Assembly (NCBI RefSeq): GCF_947172395.1
Contig: NC_069085.1
Location: 4,558,112 to 4,622,111 of the forward strand
Length of the DNA: 64,000 nucleotides
Source: Bicyclus anynana
Taxonomy: Eukaryota; Arthropoda; Insecta; Lepidoptera; Nymphalidae
Direction of reading: 5' to 3'
The position numbers and the translations under genes were made by a program. The stretch's first letter is position 1. Each line of letters opens with the position of its first letter. Under the pieces are notes generated by a model that worked only from the letters and a program-made list of their open reading frames with translations, did no database searches and was not told where the DNA came from. This document shows, in pieces, positions 42,201-53,400 of this stretch.

Positions 42201-45200
42201 GTACGTTCGCTATCAGCCCATACTCACTCACTACTCGAGTCTCCTCTCACAATGAGGGGTTAGACCAATAGTCCACCACGCTGGCCCAATGCGGATTGAC
42301 AGACTTCACACACGCAAAGAATTAAGTAAATATGCAGGTTTCTTGACAATGTTTTCCTTCATCGTTTGAGACACGTGGTATTTAATTTCTTTATTCTACC
42401 CATCATCATTATCAACCCATATTCGGCTCACTGCTGAACTCGAGTCTCCTCTCAGAAAGAGAGGGGCTAGACCAAAGTCCACCAAGCTGGCCCAATGCGA
42501 ATTGGCAGACTTCACATTCTACCCATACCTCTGACAATTTCTGAACACCATAACGCTTGACGGTACGTCTTTTCCCATAGGGTCCCACCCACGGTCGAAG
42601 TCTACCACCAAACCAGACCTGAGCCAATTCAGATAATATTAAATAAAATAATGGGAATCAAAGCCAAACGTGATGTAATAATATTATTGGATAATTGTGA
42701 CAATAATTGGTTGAAACTTAAAATTAAAGTTACTAGGGTTACAAACATGCCTTGGTCCGAGAAAAGCCCACAACAACCTCAGCCAGGGTTTATTTTTTAT
42801 TTATCGAACTCAGGAGCTCTCTGTTGGGATCCACAGCACTACCAACTGCGCTGGAGGTCGTCAAAATGTCACAACCTCTATCAAAATTGACTGAGCTGAT
42901 ATAAATATAGATGATGAATATATAGAAACTTACATCCTTCTATGAGATCAGTGACATCCAATAACGGCGACGGCTGCACTCGCTGGTACAGTTTGTATTG
43001 CTTTCCGAAGCGAGGCATCTGAATTATAAACGCAGCTGGTACCTAAAATATTAAAAAAAAAAACAAAGAAATGTTACAGCTTCAATAGAAATATAAAAAA
43101 GGTGGTTTGGGGTTGGTTATGCTGATAATAGTTCATTTTTTTTCGCAACGTTTATTATCTATGGCAAGGTATATCTATGAAGATATGTAGTAAAGTTTTG
43201 TGAAATATAGCACTTTTGTAGATAAGTGGCGACGTTGGTTAGTAAAACATCCTTTTACCACGATCTCTCACGTTTGGGAGAGATCGTGATAAAAGTCTAT
43301 ATCATACTGTCATGGGTATAATGAAGGAAAAGGTATGTGGTGAAGTCCATGAAGGCGTGTATCCTTAGCTATGCGTATTTTATGCGTGTCCATGTTGACC
43401 GAGGAATATTTTAGAAGTGTCAGTCGTATATGGCTGTATGTATACTGTCTTTAGGGCATTTTCTGCCTTTTATGCTGGCAGAAGTTTTTAGCAACATTTC
43501 CCCTATAGCATGTACTTGATTGCAAATAGATATACACTACAATAATTACTTATGAAATGGTCAGTCAGGTAAAATTATGAGATAAAAGTTACCTCACTAA
43601 GTTTGACTCCTGAAGTTGCGAAAGACTGTTCTAGAAGTTGTTGAACGCTTGGCAATGTGACATGTTCATCTTTCTCCACAAACAGTTGATAGCAATATGC
43701 TTCTTGGCCTGAAGACAGCTTCAGGAACGGCTCCGCTCGAAGCAGTTGTGCTACTAAACCATTTAAAAATTCTTCAGGGTCCTGTAAAACAAATACAATG
43801 AAGATGAGAACAGAAACTCTAACCAAGTATCAAGACCAGGGCTCAAAGCAAAAATGCTGAAACCAGTAATTGACTTAAGTGTGGCTCTCAGACTTATAAT
43901 TACATGCTTATTCCTTTTGCCTGGAGACTCTTGGGCCATGAAGTCGCAATGCAAAACATCTCCGAATTATTTCCGCAATTGCCACCGTGATGTGTGGCAG
44001 GAAAAGCTAATTTTTCGAGTAAAGGATCAATGAAAAAAGGAATACATGTTTTGCAAGGAAAAAAGGAGCATGGCTGTCCAACATAGCAGTGCAGTCAGTA
44101 TTCTTGCCACCATTATGTGGGCATGATTTGTATAGACATTAGACTAAGTTAGCAGGGAGATCACCACTTCCTCACACAGCAGTCGCTATATGTTTATAGC
44201 TATGTTTACCTTCTTGACTAGTTGTACTGTTAGTATAGGCGTATTGTGGTGTAGTCATATCCTTTTGTAACTCTATTTGTAGACGCTTATTGGTTGCTTG
44301 TGTAACTGTACTGGCCAATGGGGTGAAGTTGCCACGAATAGGGTCAGGGGAGGGTAGGAGGTAGCTTGTCGAATCGAGACGGGGTTTGCTGGTTTGGAAG
44401 TATTACCTTCTCCTCGGACGTGAGGCCGGGCACGTCGGAGAGGCGCTCGAGCAGCGTGCGCAGCTTCATGACGCGGTCGGCGCGCACGTAGCCGTGCTTG
44501 CGTAGCGGGTTCACCACCTCCTCGCGCAGCACGCGCTGCACCTCCGTGTAGTGGGGCGAGTCCTTTTTTGAACCACACAAAAACCACAAATTATTCATTA
44601 TCATCATCAACATCATCGTCATCATCATCATCATTGAACTAAGATGATACTACCGTCAGTGATTTTGTCATTGTCTACGAGAAATTTTACTTACTGTTAT
44701 CATACAACGATATTAAATATAATAATATTATAAAGAGGAAAGATTTGATTGTTTGTTTGTTTCTTGTTTGCATAGAACAAGCTCTGAAAGTACTGAAAAC
44801 GTTTGAAAAATTCTTTCACAGTTGGGAAGCTACACTATCTCCGGATGCTATAGGCTATATTTTATACCCGTACTCCTACAGGAACGGGAATCCCGCGGGT
44901 GTAGCCGCGCTGCGTCTGCTAGTATTAAATAAAAGTAACCTCCGGTTCGGGCGGGCGGTAGAGCAGCGCGTCGAACACGCTGGTGAAGGTGAACATGGCG
45001 AAGAGCGTGGCGTCCAGGTAGCACGAGTTGTGGTGGCCCTGGATGCCGCGGCTCTTGCCCGCCAGCGAGCCCAGCGCGCTCAGCGGCGGCACCACGCCGC
45101 GCACCACGGGGCACTCGGGCTGCAACCGACACATAACATTAAACATATAGGGTGTCCCGTACTCTCGTCCATGACGACATATTGCTATTTACTCTCAGAC

Positions 45201-47917
45201 CAATTATAGAAAGACCTGTATCGCACTCATGATCACGAACAAAATTGTCTGTCATTTTCTGAGGAAAACGAGCTTAGATTTGGTATATGTCTTATACTAA
45301 ACAAGAAGTTTTTGCCCGTTTTTTACACAATTCAATTACACAAAAAGGTATTTTTACGGAGCTCTTTAACCGACGAACACGATTACAACTATTTAACATC
45401 GATTCTATAGAGACAGTTTTTATAATAGCATTGGATCGTTGATCATATACTTTGACAGAAAAGTAACGTCTAGCGAAGCAGGTCATATACAATAATTGGT
45501 CTAAGTATTTACTGCTGCCCGCGGTACTACGTTTGTACTACCTGGTCGTAGTGCTCGGCGTGGTGCGGCTCGGGCGGCGGCGTGTCGCGGAAGCGCGCGT
45601 CGCGGCGGCACAGCGGCAGCGGCACGAACAAAGCACGGCCCGCGCCGCACGCGAACAGCCGCTGCCCGCGGTACTACGTGTGTACACACCTGGTCGTAGT
45701 GCTCGGCGTGGTGCGGCTCGGGCGGCGGCGTGTCGCGGAAGCGCGCGTCGCGGCGGCACAGCGGCAGCGGCACGAATAGCGCGCGGCCCGCGCCGCACGC
45801 GAACAGCCGCTGCCCGCGGTGACTGCCATCACCCAGTCCGCACACACTCTCTTCCAGCTCTACACCCGCCGTCGCTATGTCTGCCGACCAAATATATACG
45901 CATTATATTTAGTTCGTAGTTAATACAACTAAATAGATGAACTTTTTAAAGTAAAACTTCTTTACGCACACTTGACTTGGAGAGTAATCTAGCTGGCGAA
46001 TACGTTACAAAAAAGTGTAATCGCGCAAAGCGAACGGATGTTGAGAGGAAGAGCTAAAGAAGTTTTAATTCAGTTGTGTTGTCTAAAATAAAACACACAT
46101 GTTTTTAAACTATTAGTAGTTTTACCATAATAATAATTAAAGGTAAAGATTTTGTTAAAATTATCCCGCGTAAAACACAATTTTACGATCATGGTTTACA
46201 AAAATAAGCAAAACATGAAACCCACTACAAAATTACCATGTCTTACCATCAATCAGGCCGATCCACCTTACTACGCCGTAGTAATTCTGATCGACATCTG
46301 TGGCGACTTCTACTAGGGACCCTACTCCGATGTCCTCTTGCAGTGCTTGTGGTGACTGGTTGGCTTTGGCGTTCACCGCCCGGGGCGATCCCAGAGATGG
46401 AGAATCGTAAAACTCTTCTTGAGTTTCACCACTACACACATCTGTAAAAAATATGCTGCTCTATTAATTGTTAAATAATAATTTTTAATAATACCAATGT
46501 GAATCAGATCTCAGCCCTACGAAATAATTTTTAACTTATTTAAGGTTTGAACACCTAATCAATCACATTCTGACTTGAAAGCCACATTTCAAATTAGCCA
46601 ATAAATCAAATTTATTTTGTACTTATTATTTTAGTGCACGTGTGATACTTTATTCGTTTACTCTCGTAATATAGCCGAGAGACCAGACGTAGGCATCAGG
46701 TCCGACTTAACATGTTTTTTTCAGACATAACACAATTGACTCCTCAACAAAGTTGCTATGTTGAATCGTAGTAAGAACACGATATATTTGACTACTCTAC
46801 ATACTCTGCTCATACTGTAGTACACAAAGCGGTATTTCATCGATGGACAGTTCGCGGAGATAATACGCGTGAGACATGTCGAAGTGAACTACGTAACATC
46901 GGCCGATCACCCCCGCGCTACCTTACGCCTAAAATTAGAAAATAGGAAAACGAAAATAGTACGCAGTCAAATGCAGTCTGTGCTCCACTTTGAAATTGTT
47001 TGTGTGTGTTTATTAAAATGTGACTGTTTTTAGGTTTTTAGGCCATTTTATAGAATATGTATGGCGACAGTGATAACCGCACACATAAGAAAATGGTAAA
47101 ACAACTCTTTATTAGAAATTTTAACAGTAATGTATTGTTTATTTGTTTGTGTGTGGATGACATTTGAAGTCAAAATAGAGGACAAAACTCACAACAAAAC
47201 ATTTTTGTAGTTATAACTCTATAATCTGTATGAAGAACCGATTTTGATAAAACTTTAGCATTTGTTATTGCATCTGAGAAGTTTCTAGGCAGGATGGTTT
47301 AAATTATAACTAAACCATAAATGTGCATGTCAGTTAATTGATTGTTAATTCACACCATAAAAAATTAACTGGTAAAGCTAACATATTGTATTATATTATA
47401 AGGTTGCCCTGATAGCGTTTACCACACATTACAACATTTACCTCATACATTGCAAAACTTTATACTTTTACATTTTATTTCTATATAGCTTAGATTAGGA
47501 ATCAGCATCAAGAGGACATAGTGAAAATCAATTACTGCAACCAGCGTTTCTAAGCAATGTCTTAATAAAGTGCTACTAGGAATTCTATTAAATTCTAACC
47601 CATTTGACTGTCAGATATTATTTCTTGTTTTTTACAATAAGTCACTTACCTACCAAAAGGCCAGTTTCGATTTTTTTAGGTTCATGAACCATTTTTGTAG
47701 TTTGGATAGATTCGTCAGAGTTGATACTTGTCCCGGATGTAGTAGGTTTATTTTTTCGGCGCTCCAAGTGGTTGATGAGGTTTATAGACTTGATGCGTTC
47801 ATGGGTGGGCCGCTGCATAGTTCGTTTTGGACTGTGAGGCTGTGACCCATACTCAGGGTGTTCTGGCTCCTTTGGTGCTGGTGGCCAACTTCCTCCAATT
47901 AAATTAAATAAGTCCAG
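39284..47917 (-). CDS. CYLD: CYLD lysine-63/Met1 deubiquitinase
   Basis: Ten exons in transcript order: 47917-47650, 46441-46247, 45880-45690, 45119-44940, 44562-44407, 43781-43593, 43042-42934, 42191-42055, 40790-40607, 39477-39284. All phases fit and give 600 aa, or about 620 with the tentative first exon (49417-49358). CYLD removes K63- and M1-linked ubiquitin chains and restrains NF-kB and JNK signalling. One CAP-Gly domain is present (VGSLVEVATDVDQNYYGVVRW ... RGQRLFACGAGRALFVPL); vertebrates have three. The USP core has the catalytic Cys in GHHNSCYLDATLFAMF and His in ETSHYVAFVK. A B-box-like zinc region (CTVC ... CGAC ... CAAC) lies between. The C-terminus is SPDLAMYR. Exons are very GC-rich against AT-rich introns. 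Exon 45880-45690 is followed by a partial tandem copy. Confidence 0.95.
39504..39814. mobile_element. MITE family A, copy 1 (8-bp TSD)
   Basis: 311 bp, ends CTCAGACCAATTAT and ATAATTGGTCTGAG. Flanks TTAAGAGT and TTAAGAGC are an 8 bp target duplication with one mismatch. No ORF. It starts 27 bp upstream of the last CYLD exon in transcript direction, so it borders the branch-point region of that intron. An 8 bp duplication suggests hAT-like or P-like transposase. Confidence 0.85.
39823..40245. mobile_element. MITE with SINE inserted inside
   Basis: Outer inverted repeats CTCACTTACAACTTTTAGTT and AACTAAAAGTTGTAAGTGAA delimit a short element of about 150 bp. It is interrupted by a plus-strand SINE (about 39891-40136) bounded by ATTATAGTTG on both sides. 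The order of events is MITE first, SINE later. Confidence 0.75.
39891..40136 (+). repeat. tRNA-derived SINE, nearly complete
   Basis: A-box region GATAGCCCAGTGGATATGAC, B box GGTTCGAATCC, then GGGGCATGCACCTCCAACTT, GAGGAAACCTGCATACCAGA and GGCCAGCGTGGTGGACTATT. It stops at GGAGACTCG without the GAATATGGG tail. Target duplication ATTATAGTTG. It sits in a CYLD intron. Confidence 0.85.
40835..41270. mobile_element. Degenerate composite of MITE family A
   Basis: Two head segments (GGACCTGCCTCGCTAGACAT at about 40851 and a diverged GGAGACTAGACATTATC at about 41070) and a tail segment (GACAATTTTGTTGGTGAATT, 41212-41231) show nested or rearranged copies, including a longer form also seen at 13547-13800. 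Confidence 0.55.
41689..42001. mobile_element. MITE family A, copy 2 (8-bp TSD)
   Basis: 313 bp, same ends and orientation as copy 1, about 95% identical to it by eye. Perfect target duplication GCCCTATC (41681-41688 and 42002-42009). It lies 53 bp downstream of the donor of CYLD exon 42191-42055. Confidence 0.88.
42232..42520 (-). repeat. Two truncated inverted tRNA-SINE copies
   Basis: 42232-42390 and 42405-42520 each contain GAGTCTCCTCTCA and the CACGCTGGCCCAATGCGGAT type sequence. The second begins with the SINE 3' end CAACCCATATTCGGCTCACT. They lie in a CYLD intron, stacked in the same orientation. Confidence 0.7.
43255..43296. repeat. Short perfect hairpin in a CYLD intron
   Basis: CACGATCTCTC and GAGAGATCGTG pair across a short loop, extended by TTTTA(C)/(G)ATAAAAG. 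It lies in the intron between exons 43781-43593 and 43042-42934. The origin is unknown; it may be a small MITE remnant. Confidence 0.5.
44700..44935 (+). repeat. Short interspersed repeat abutting a CYLD exon
   Basis: Opens AATAATATTATAAAGAGGAA and ends GCGCTGCGTCTGCTAGTATT, the ends of the family at 26452-27826. The 3' end stops only about 5 bp from the donor of CYLD exon 45119-44940, so the intron begins almost immediately with repeat DNA. Confidence 0.7.
45194..45505. mobile_element. MITE family A, copy 3 (8-bp TSD)
   Basis: 312 bp, inverted relative to copies 1 and 2. Perfect target duplication TATTTACT (45186-45193 and 45506-45513). It makes up about three quarters of the 422 bp interval between CYLD exon 45119-44940 and the nearest copy of the duplicated upstream exon. 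Confidence 0.88.
45517..45822 (-). repeat. 148 bp tandem duplication of a CYLD exon end
   Basis: The 3' part of exon 45880-45690 together with 28 bp of intron is repeated at a 148 bp offset (donors at 45690 and 45542). Across the 40-codon coding part the copies differ at four bases, all inside one 10 bp stretch: GGC CGC GCG CTA versus GGC CGT GCT TTG, all synonymous. CCGCGGGCAGC occurs both in the exon and in the following intron, and was probably the microhomology at which the duplication formed. Confidence 0.85.
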
Positions 47918-49357
47918 CTAATAAAAAGAAAAGTAATAAGTCTTACATCATTTTGTGTATTTACTATGAGGCTTTATTATTAGAAAAAATATTAAAAAAG
48001 TAATATACTGAGATTTATTTTTACAATATCTTAGAGAATATAAAATTCAAAAAATGGTGAAATTTTCAAAAATTTTCATTAAGTACATATTCTAAAAAGT
48101 AGGTACATAATTTTGTAACATAGGCTTTTAAGTTGTAGCTACTGTGAGCAACATAATCTCCTGCAGAATTGTTTTAGGATTTTCAAGATTTAAAATATAT
48201 TTAGCAAGTAACAAACAGATAAAGGTTATTTTACCATAAATAATATTAGAATTGTATATAAATTAGTAAAATAATAAAAATTAGTCCAATATTCTAATAA
48301 TTCCAATATAATCAGACAAATTTAGAGATAAAACACTTCTTATCAAAATGAATCACCAAGAACCTCACCCCAAGTAAATCACAGTTTCAAGCAGATTAGA
48401 TATTCAAACAATACTGAATGTTAGTTTCTTGTATTGAACAACAATAATGCAAACTTAAAGACAAATTCTATTTTTCAAATACATAATATTAACATATGGC
48501 AAATTAAAGTATAATATTGAGTTTCAAGTATCTGGTGATATATGCTGAAAAACTGTTTTTAGTCAAAACCTCTAACACACAATTTATAAAAATACTGTAT
48601 AATATAATAAAATAGTGATCAGTGGACTTAGGTACTGCTGTGCTAAGCTCAAAAGCGGTATCTCAAAAAAAAAAACTTTATTTGATTTATGTGCTATCTG
48701 TTAGCTTGGAAAAATATGCATCTTAACATTATAGCAATATTTTATTTTTAAAGTATAGAAAATGGTAGAACTATCTCAAAACTGGCTGTCACTGAGATAC
48801 CGCTTTTGCGCTTAGCACAGCAGTATAGTATGTGCCAAACTTTTAGTCCACTCTGACATTGCAGCAAGCTGAACTATGCAGTGTCAGATTGAGGTAACTT
48901 GGTGCCATAATCTATTGTCTTTTGTGTACCCCTTTATCCTTAAGTGAAGCACAAAGAGATATTTAAAAACAATTTGGTAGTAATTTTAAATGTGCAGATT
49001 ATGAAATGACTTTAACTTTTGTGTGCTCATTTTCTTGTTTCCCGGTCTAATACCCACTAAGCGAAACTAAACAATTGCTCAAATAGCATAAAGGCTAATC
49101 TTGGATTGGTACTATGCAGCTATTATGAGCTTACTGGGATAAGTATGTGCACACTGTGCAGTCCTAAGCTTCTTGTTTAATGGCCCCAAAGTTTGGCGCA
49201 TACTACACGTTTTTGTACATTTGCATTGTCAGCGGGTTGGCATGACCTATAACATGCTTTAAAATAAAATTGTAATTAAAAATGTGTAGCGCAATTAACC
49301 ATTCCTGTGTGGTTAGTAAATTGTTATGGTAACACAATTGAATAACTCATAGAAAAC
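47918..49357 (-). other. CYLD intron 1 (tentative)
   Basis: AT-rich DNA with a TA-flanked MITE at 48635-48823 and no coding signal. If the first exon at 49417-49358 is wrong, this is 5' UTR or upstream sequence. Confidence 0.45.
48635..48823. mobile_element. 189 bp MITE with TA duplication
   Basis: 31 bp terminal inverted repeats beginning CTGCTGTGCTAAGC with one mismatch, flanked by TA. The AT-rich interior holds no ORF. The TA target suggests a Tc1/mariner-type donor. Confidence 0.85.
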
Positions 49358-49417
49358 CTGTCCATCTCTGCCGCTCGTGCTCCTATTCTCTGGGTCCTGG
49401 CGACTTTCATCATTCAT
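49358..49417 (-). CDS. CYLD: Tentative first coding exon of CYLD
   Basis: ATG at 49417 opens 20 codons (MNDESRQDPENRSTSGRDGQ) ending CAG|GTTTTC in phase 0, which fits exon 47917-47650. The total of about 620 aa would be near the Drosophila protein length. The donor is weak and no homology supports these residues. Confidence 0.4.
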
Positions 49418-50435
49418 CGTTAAACGTATTGCCTTCTGCCTTCTGCGTATGTATTGAAAATATACTAAAACTACTGCTACACTTACATCCTTTCATGCTG
49501 TTTGGTAATATACGTGTTTATTTAAAACATTCTATTCTTTCATATAATAGGTACATAATTGACGTAAAATACTTACAAAATATTATCTTCAATTTGTAAA
49601 ACCATAAATATTTATTAGCAAGGGAGTTTAGTACCAGTTAGTACCACTGACCTGAGGTCCAGTAAGCTAATGCATGCAAATAAAGTGTTAGAAATAGCAA
49701 TTTACAGTATATTATTTGCATTAAATTTATTTTCCAAATCGATAAATGTTTTGTTGATAAACATTATATTGCCAAACGTATACCAAAAAAAATTTTGGTA
49801 TACGTTTTGACAGTTTGACTTTGACTTTTTGAGCAAGTTGAAGTTTTGAACTACAGATTGTTAGATACCGTTTTGAACTTTTGAATTCTTTTTCTATGTA
49901 AACTCTATTTTTATTTCTTTTTCTATTTGTATTCTATTCTAGTTTTATGAATATTTATTAGTCCAAGAGCACAGATATGGTTTATTTTTAGCCGTCTGTG
50001 GTTAGAAGCTAGAACACAAACTTATATCCAATTATAGAAAAAAAAAAATTGTCAGAGGGTGTCAGAGGGTTGACACTTGACAGTTGACAGTAATATTGAC
50101 CTCTGTTGACCTTCGTCCTTCACCCATAATAAAAATAGTTCAAGTTTATAAATTAAAAAATTATTACATTTTTATTATTTTTAGTTATTCTTAATTAACA
50201 TAATGATATATGTAACACAATAACTTAACACTACACATAAAATAATACTGGTAGTAATAATTAGTGATAATAACAAGCCAAACAAAGTAGTTCCAAACTA
50301 ACTATAAAATTATAATTAATTCAGTACAAAAACATTCATTTTAGTGTAGAATACAAAAACAATACGTTATTCATAAACAGCGTATGAGTGATAGTGATTG
50401 AATGGTGATATAAATTTCAGGCTTTTCCTGATAAT
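49418..50435. promoter_or_regulatory. CYLD/PhK-beta divergent promoter region
   Basis: About 1 kb between the tentative CYLD start and the PhK-beta start. It contains GTTTGACTTTGAC (49813-49825), a GTCTGTGGTT-containing motif (49991-50003), a 14 bp hairpin AACGTATACCAAAA/TTTTGGTATACGTT (49776-49809) and tandem TTGACAGTTGACAG-type words near 50070-50110. No gene is seen. Confidence 0.45.
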
Positions 50436-53400
50436 ATGATTCGCCAAGGTAGTATTGATGACATCAATGCACAGCAGTTCCTGAAAATCTCTAATTATGA
50501 AGATACAGTGAGGCAGCTAGACATATACTATGCTATAGGTAAGATGTGTGTTTAAAGTTACTTTGCTCTTCCTGTGGTAGATTTAAAGAAAATCACTCAT
50601 GGTAATGCGAGCAACAAATTGCTTAAATAATTAGTTACAACATGCATCTTCATCTTTTGCTAATGCAGATCCCGGTACTTTTGATGTGTTTTATGCAATA
50701 ATTTTATACTATTAGACATGTGTCTACAAAATCACTGAAAAAAGTGATCCAAACTATTTATAAACTATTTAAATGATCCAATTTAGCTACTCCACGGAAA
50801 TTAGCTACACATGCATAGTTTTGTGTTGACTTACATCATATATTTATGTATATACATGCTCAGGAGTATTTCCTATAACTCTAGGTTTAGTTCTATTCTT
50901 TAAGGAAAATTAATTAAAAAAAATATAAGCAACATGTTCTAAAATGAATATTTTTAGAATAAAAGACATTTCTTTTGTAAATAGATCTTAAATTGTGTCC
51001 CTTATCTTAAAGTTATGGAGAATGTTGGCAATGTTTAAAAATGTGGCTAATACACAGAGATATACAGAAAATAATTATTAAAAACCATGTATTTAATTCC
51101 AGTTAAGAGACAACTACTAAGATTTCAAAGTCCAATAACTGGGCTGTTTCCAGTGTTGTCATCTGATCTACATATTGGCAGTGTGAGGGATAGCATATAT
51201 TGTGCTGCAGCAGTATGGGGCTTATACCAAGCTTACAGGTAAATCTTATATTAATTAAAAAAATGAGGGAATGTTAATTACTTGTTGATGATAAGTGATG
51301 ATGCAATCTAAGATGGAAGCTTGCTAATGAAAATCCACACCACTTCCGGTTTCTACACATCATACTGAATCACTTGGTGGTAAGTCTTTGCAGGTAGGGT
51401 GGTAACCAACCATGGCCAAAGCCTCAATCCAGCCGGGGATCAAACCCAGGACCTTTGTGTTGTAAATTCACAGTACATACCACAGCGTCAAAGAGGTCAT
51501 CCAGAGGTTGTCAAGCTAAGCTAAGAAATGTCTTATGTTTAAAACTAAGGTTTGTAGACTTAAGCTATTGATGATTGACCTTACAATTGAGACTGTTTGT
51601 GTGATTATCTAGTACACTACATAAATTAGAAATGAATTTAGAAATAATGATTGTAAATAAAATGTATGTAAGCCCTGAATCTGTACTAAGAGTCACCATC
51701 ATCTAATATAATAATCCCATATTATGTATGGGACTTATCACATTTTTAGTTTTGTATTTTTGACATTGTTGGCAAAAAGAAAAAAAACATACAATCTTCT
51801 CTTCTTGTTATACTTGGAAAAGAAAATAAAATTGTATGAATATATCTTACTATATTTATACTACTACTACTACTACTAGGTACTATTCCTTGAAAAATTA
51901 TTAAAAAGCTTAATAGAATACATTTTTTTTAACTGTGATTATTTCCTTGTTACAGACGTATTGATGATGACAGAGGCAAGTCTCACGAACTGGGTCAGAG
52001 CACTGTGAAATGTATGAGAGGCATACTCGAGTGCTGGATAAAGCAAGCGTCTACTGTAGAGGCATTCAAAACTCGACAGAGTGCAGCCCATGCGCTGCAT
52101 GTGAAGTTCCACCTCACCACCGGGGAGCCAGTGCTGAGTGATGAGCAGTACCATCACCTGCAGATTGATGTCATCTCACTGTATTTGTTGTTTCTTGTTC
52201 AGATGATCACATCTGGCCTGCAGATTGTTTATACACAGGTAGTAAACAATATATGAAATGCACTTTTAGTGTATCAGTAGTTAATTTTGTTGTAATCACT
52301 CTTGATCTACTTGCTGTAAACAGGATTGTCACTATAGGGTGTGCGCAAGATAAGCTGCGCGCGACTGGCGGCGCAATTTTGTTGCCAGCGATAGTGATCT
52401 CTTAGACTCGCCAAGATAGACGACAAGATGGCAGCACTTTTGATTAGTTCCGATTTTGGCCACGCGCAAACTTATCGTGCGCGCACTCTACCACTAGTAG
52501 ATCAGAAGTATATTTAAATAGCCAGGCCAGTGGCATGCTCTTCGTAAATGTAAAAATGCCCTCCTTAGAGAGCTCTTTACATACCTGTATTGTAGGAGAA
52601 ATTTAGCGTTTTGAACCCTTTGTGTGCACAGTGCCCACCCTAGTTAGATACCTTGTGGAAGCCTCTGGGCCAGGCCTACTCTCTTATAGGAGTGGCAATT
52701 TGGAGCATACACCTATTGGGTTGTTCAAAAGTGTAACTATCAGATATTAATACTAATGACAGAGGGCTTACCATGTTCTCAGAGGCACAAGGGTGTGATA
52801 CCACCGAAACTTCAGGATGAAACGAGAGAAACATTAATGTTAAAAGGCTAGTAATCATGTTTGGGAATTTTTTTAGCAAAATGTCACATACATTTTTATT
52901 ATAGTAGTAGTTTAAGTTATAGCCTTATCCAAACATATCCTGCTATGTATTTTTGTTTGATTGGAGGCCCTAATATATATACATATTATTTTTTTAGGAT
53001 GAAGTTGCGTTTGTACAGAATTTAGTTTACTATGTAGAGAGGGCATACAGGACACCTGATTATGGAATGTGGGAGAGAGGCTCCAAGTATAATGATGGAA
53101 AACCTGAGATTCATGCTTCATCTATAGGTAATTTCATATAATATGCTCAAATAAAACTTTAGTAATTATATATTTTTTTAAAAGAATATAGGAGGCATGT
53201 TATAGGCACTTTTTTTTCTAACTTTGACATAATGGTTTTCATTATGTATGATTGTAGGTAGTTGAGTACAAGGCTAACTATACTACAGCCTTCTTCTTCT
53301 TCCTTAATTGTGCTGTCTTGGCATAACCAAAAGCCATTAAGCTTTTGGTTATGCCAAGAAAGCACAATTTACATTGTCAATGCGTAGTAGTAGTCGCGTA

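Noticed and set aside
45542..45661. Mutually exclusive exon pair in CYLD
   Set aside because: Skipping to the second copy from the previous exon changes phase, and 28 bp between copies is too short for an intron; only donor choice is feasible.
44848..45919. Arg/Ala-rich ORFs over CYLD exons on the other frames and strand
   Set aside because: Shadows of GC-rich CYLD coding sequence.
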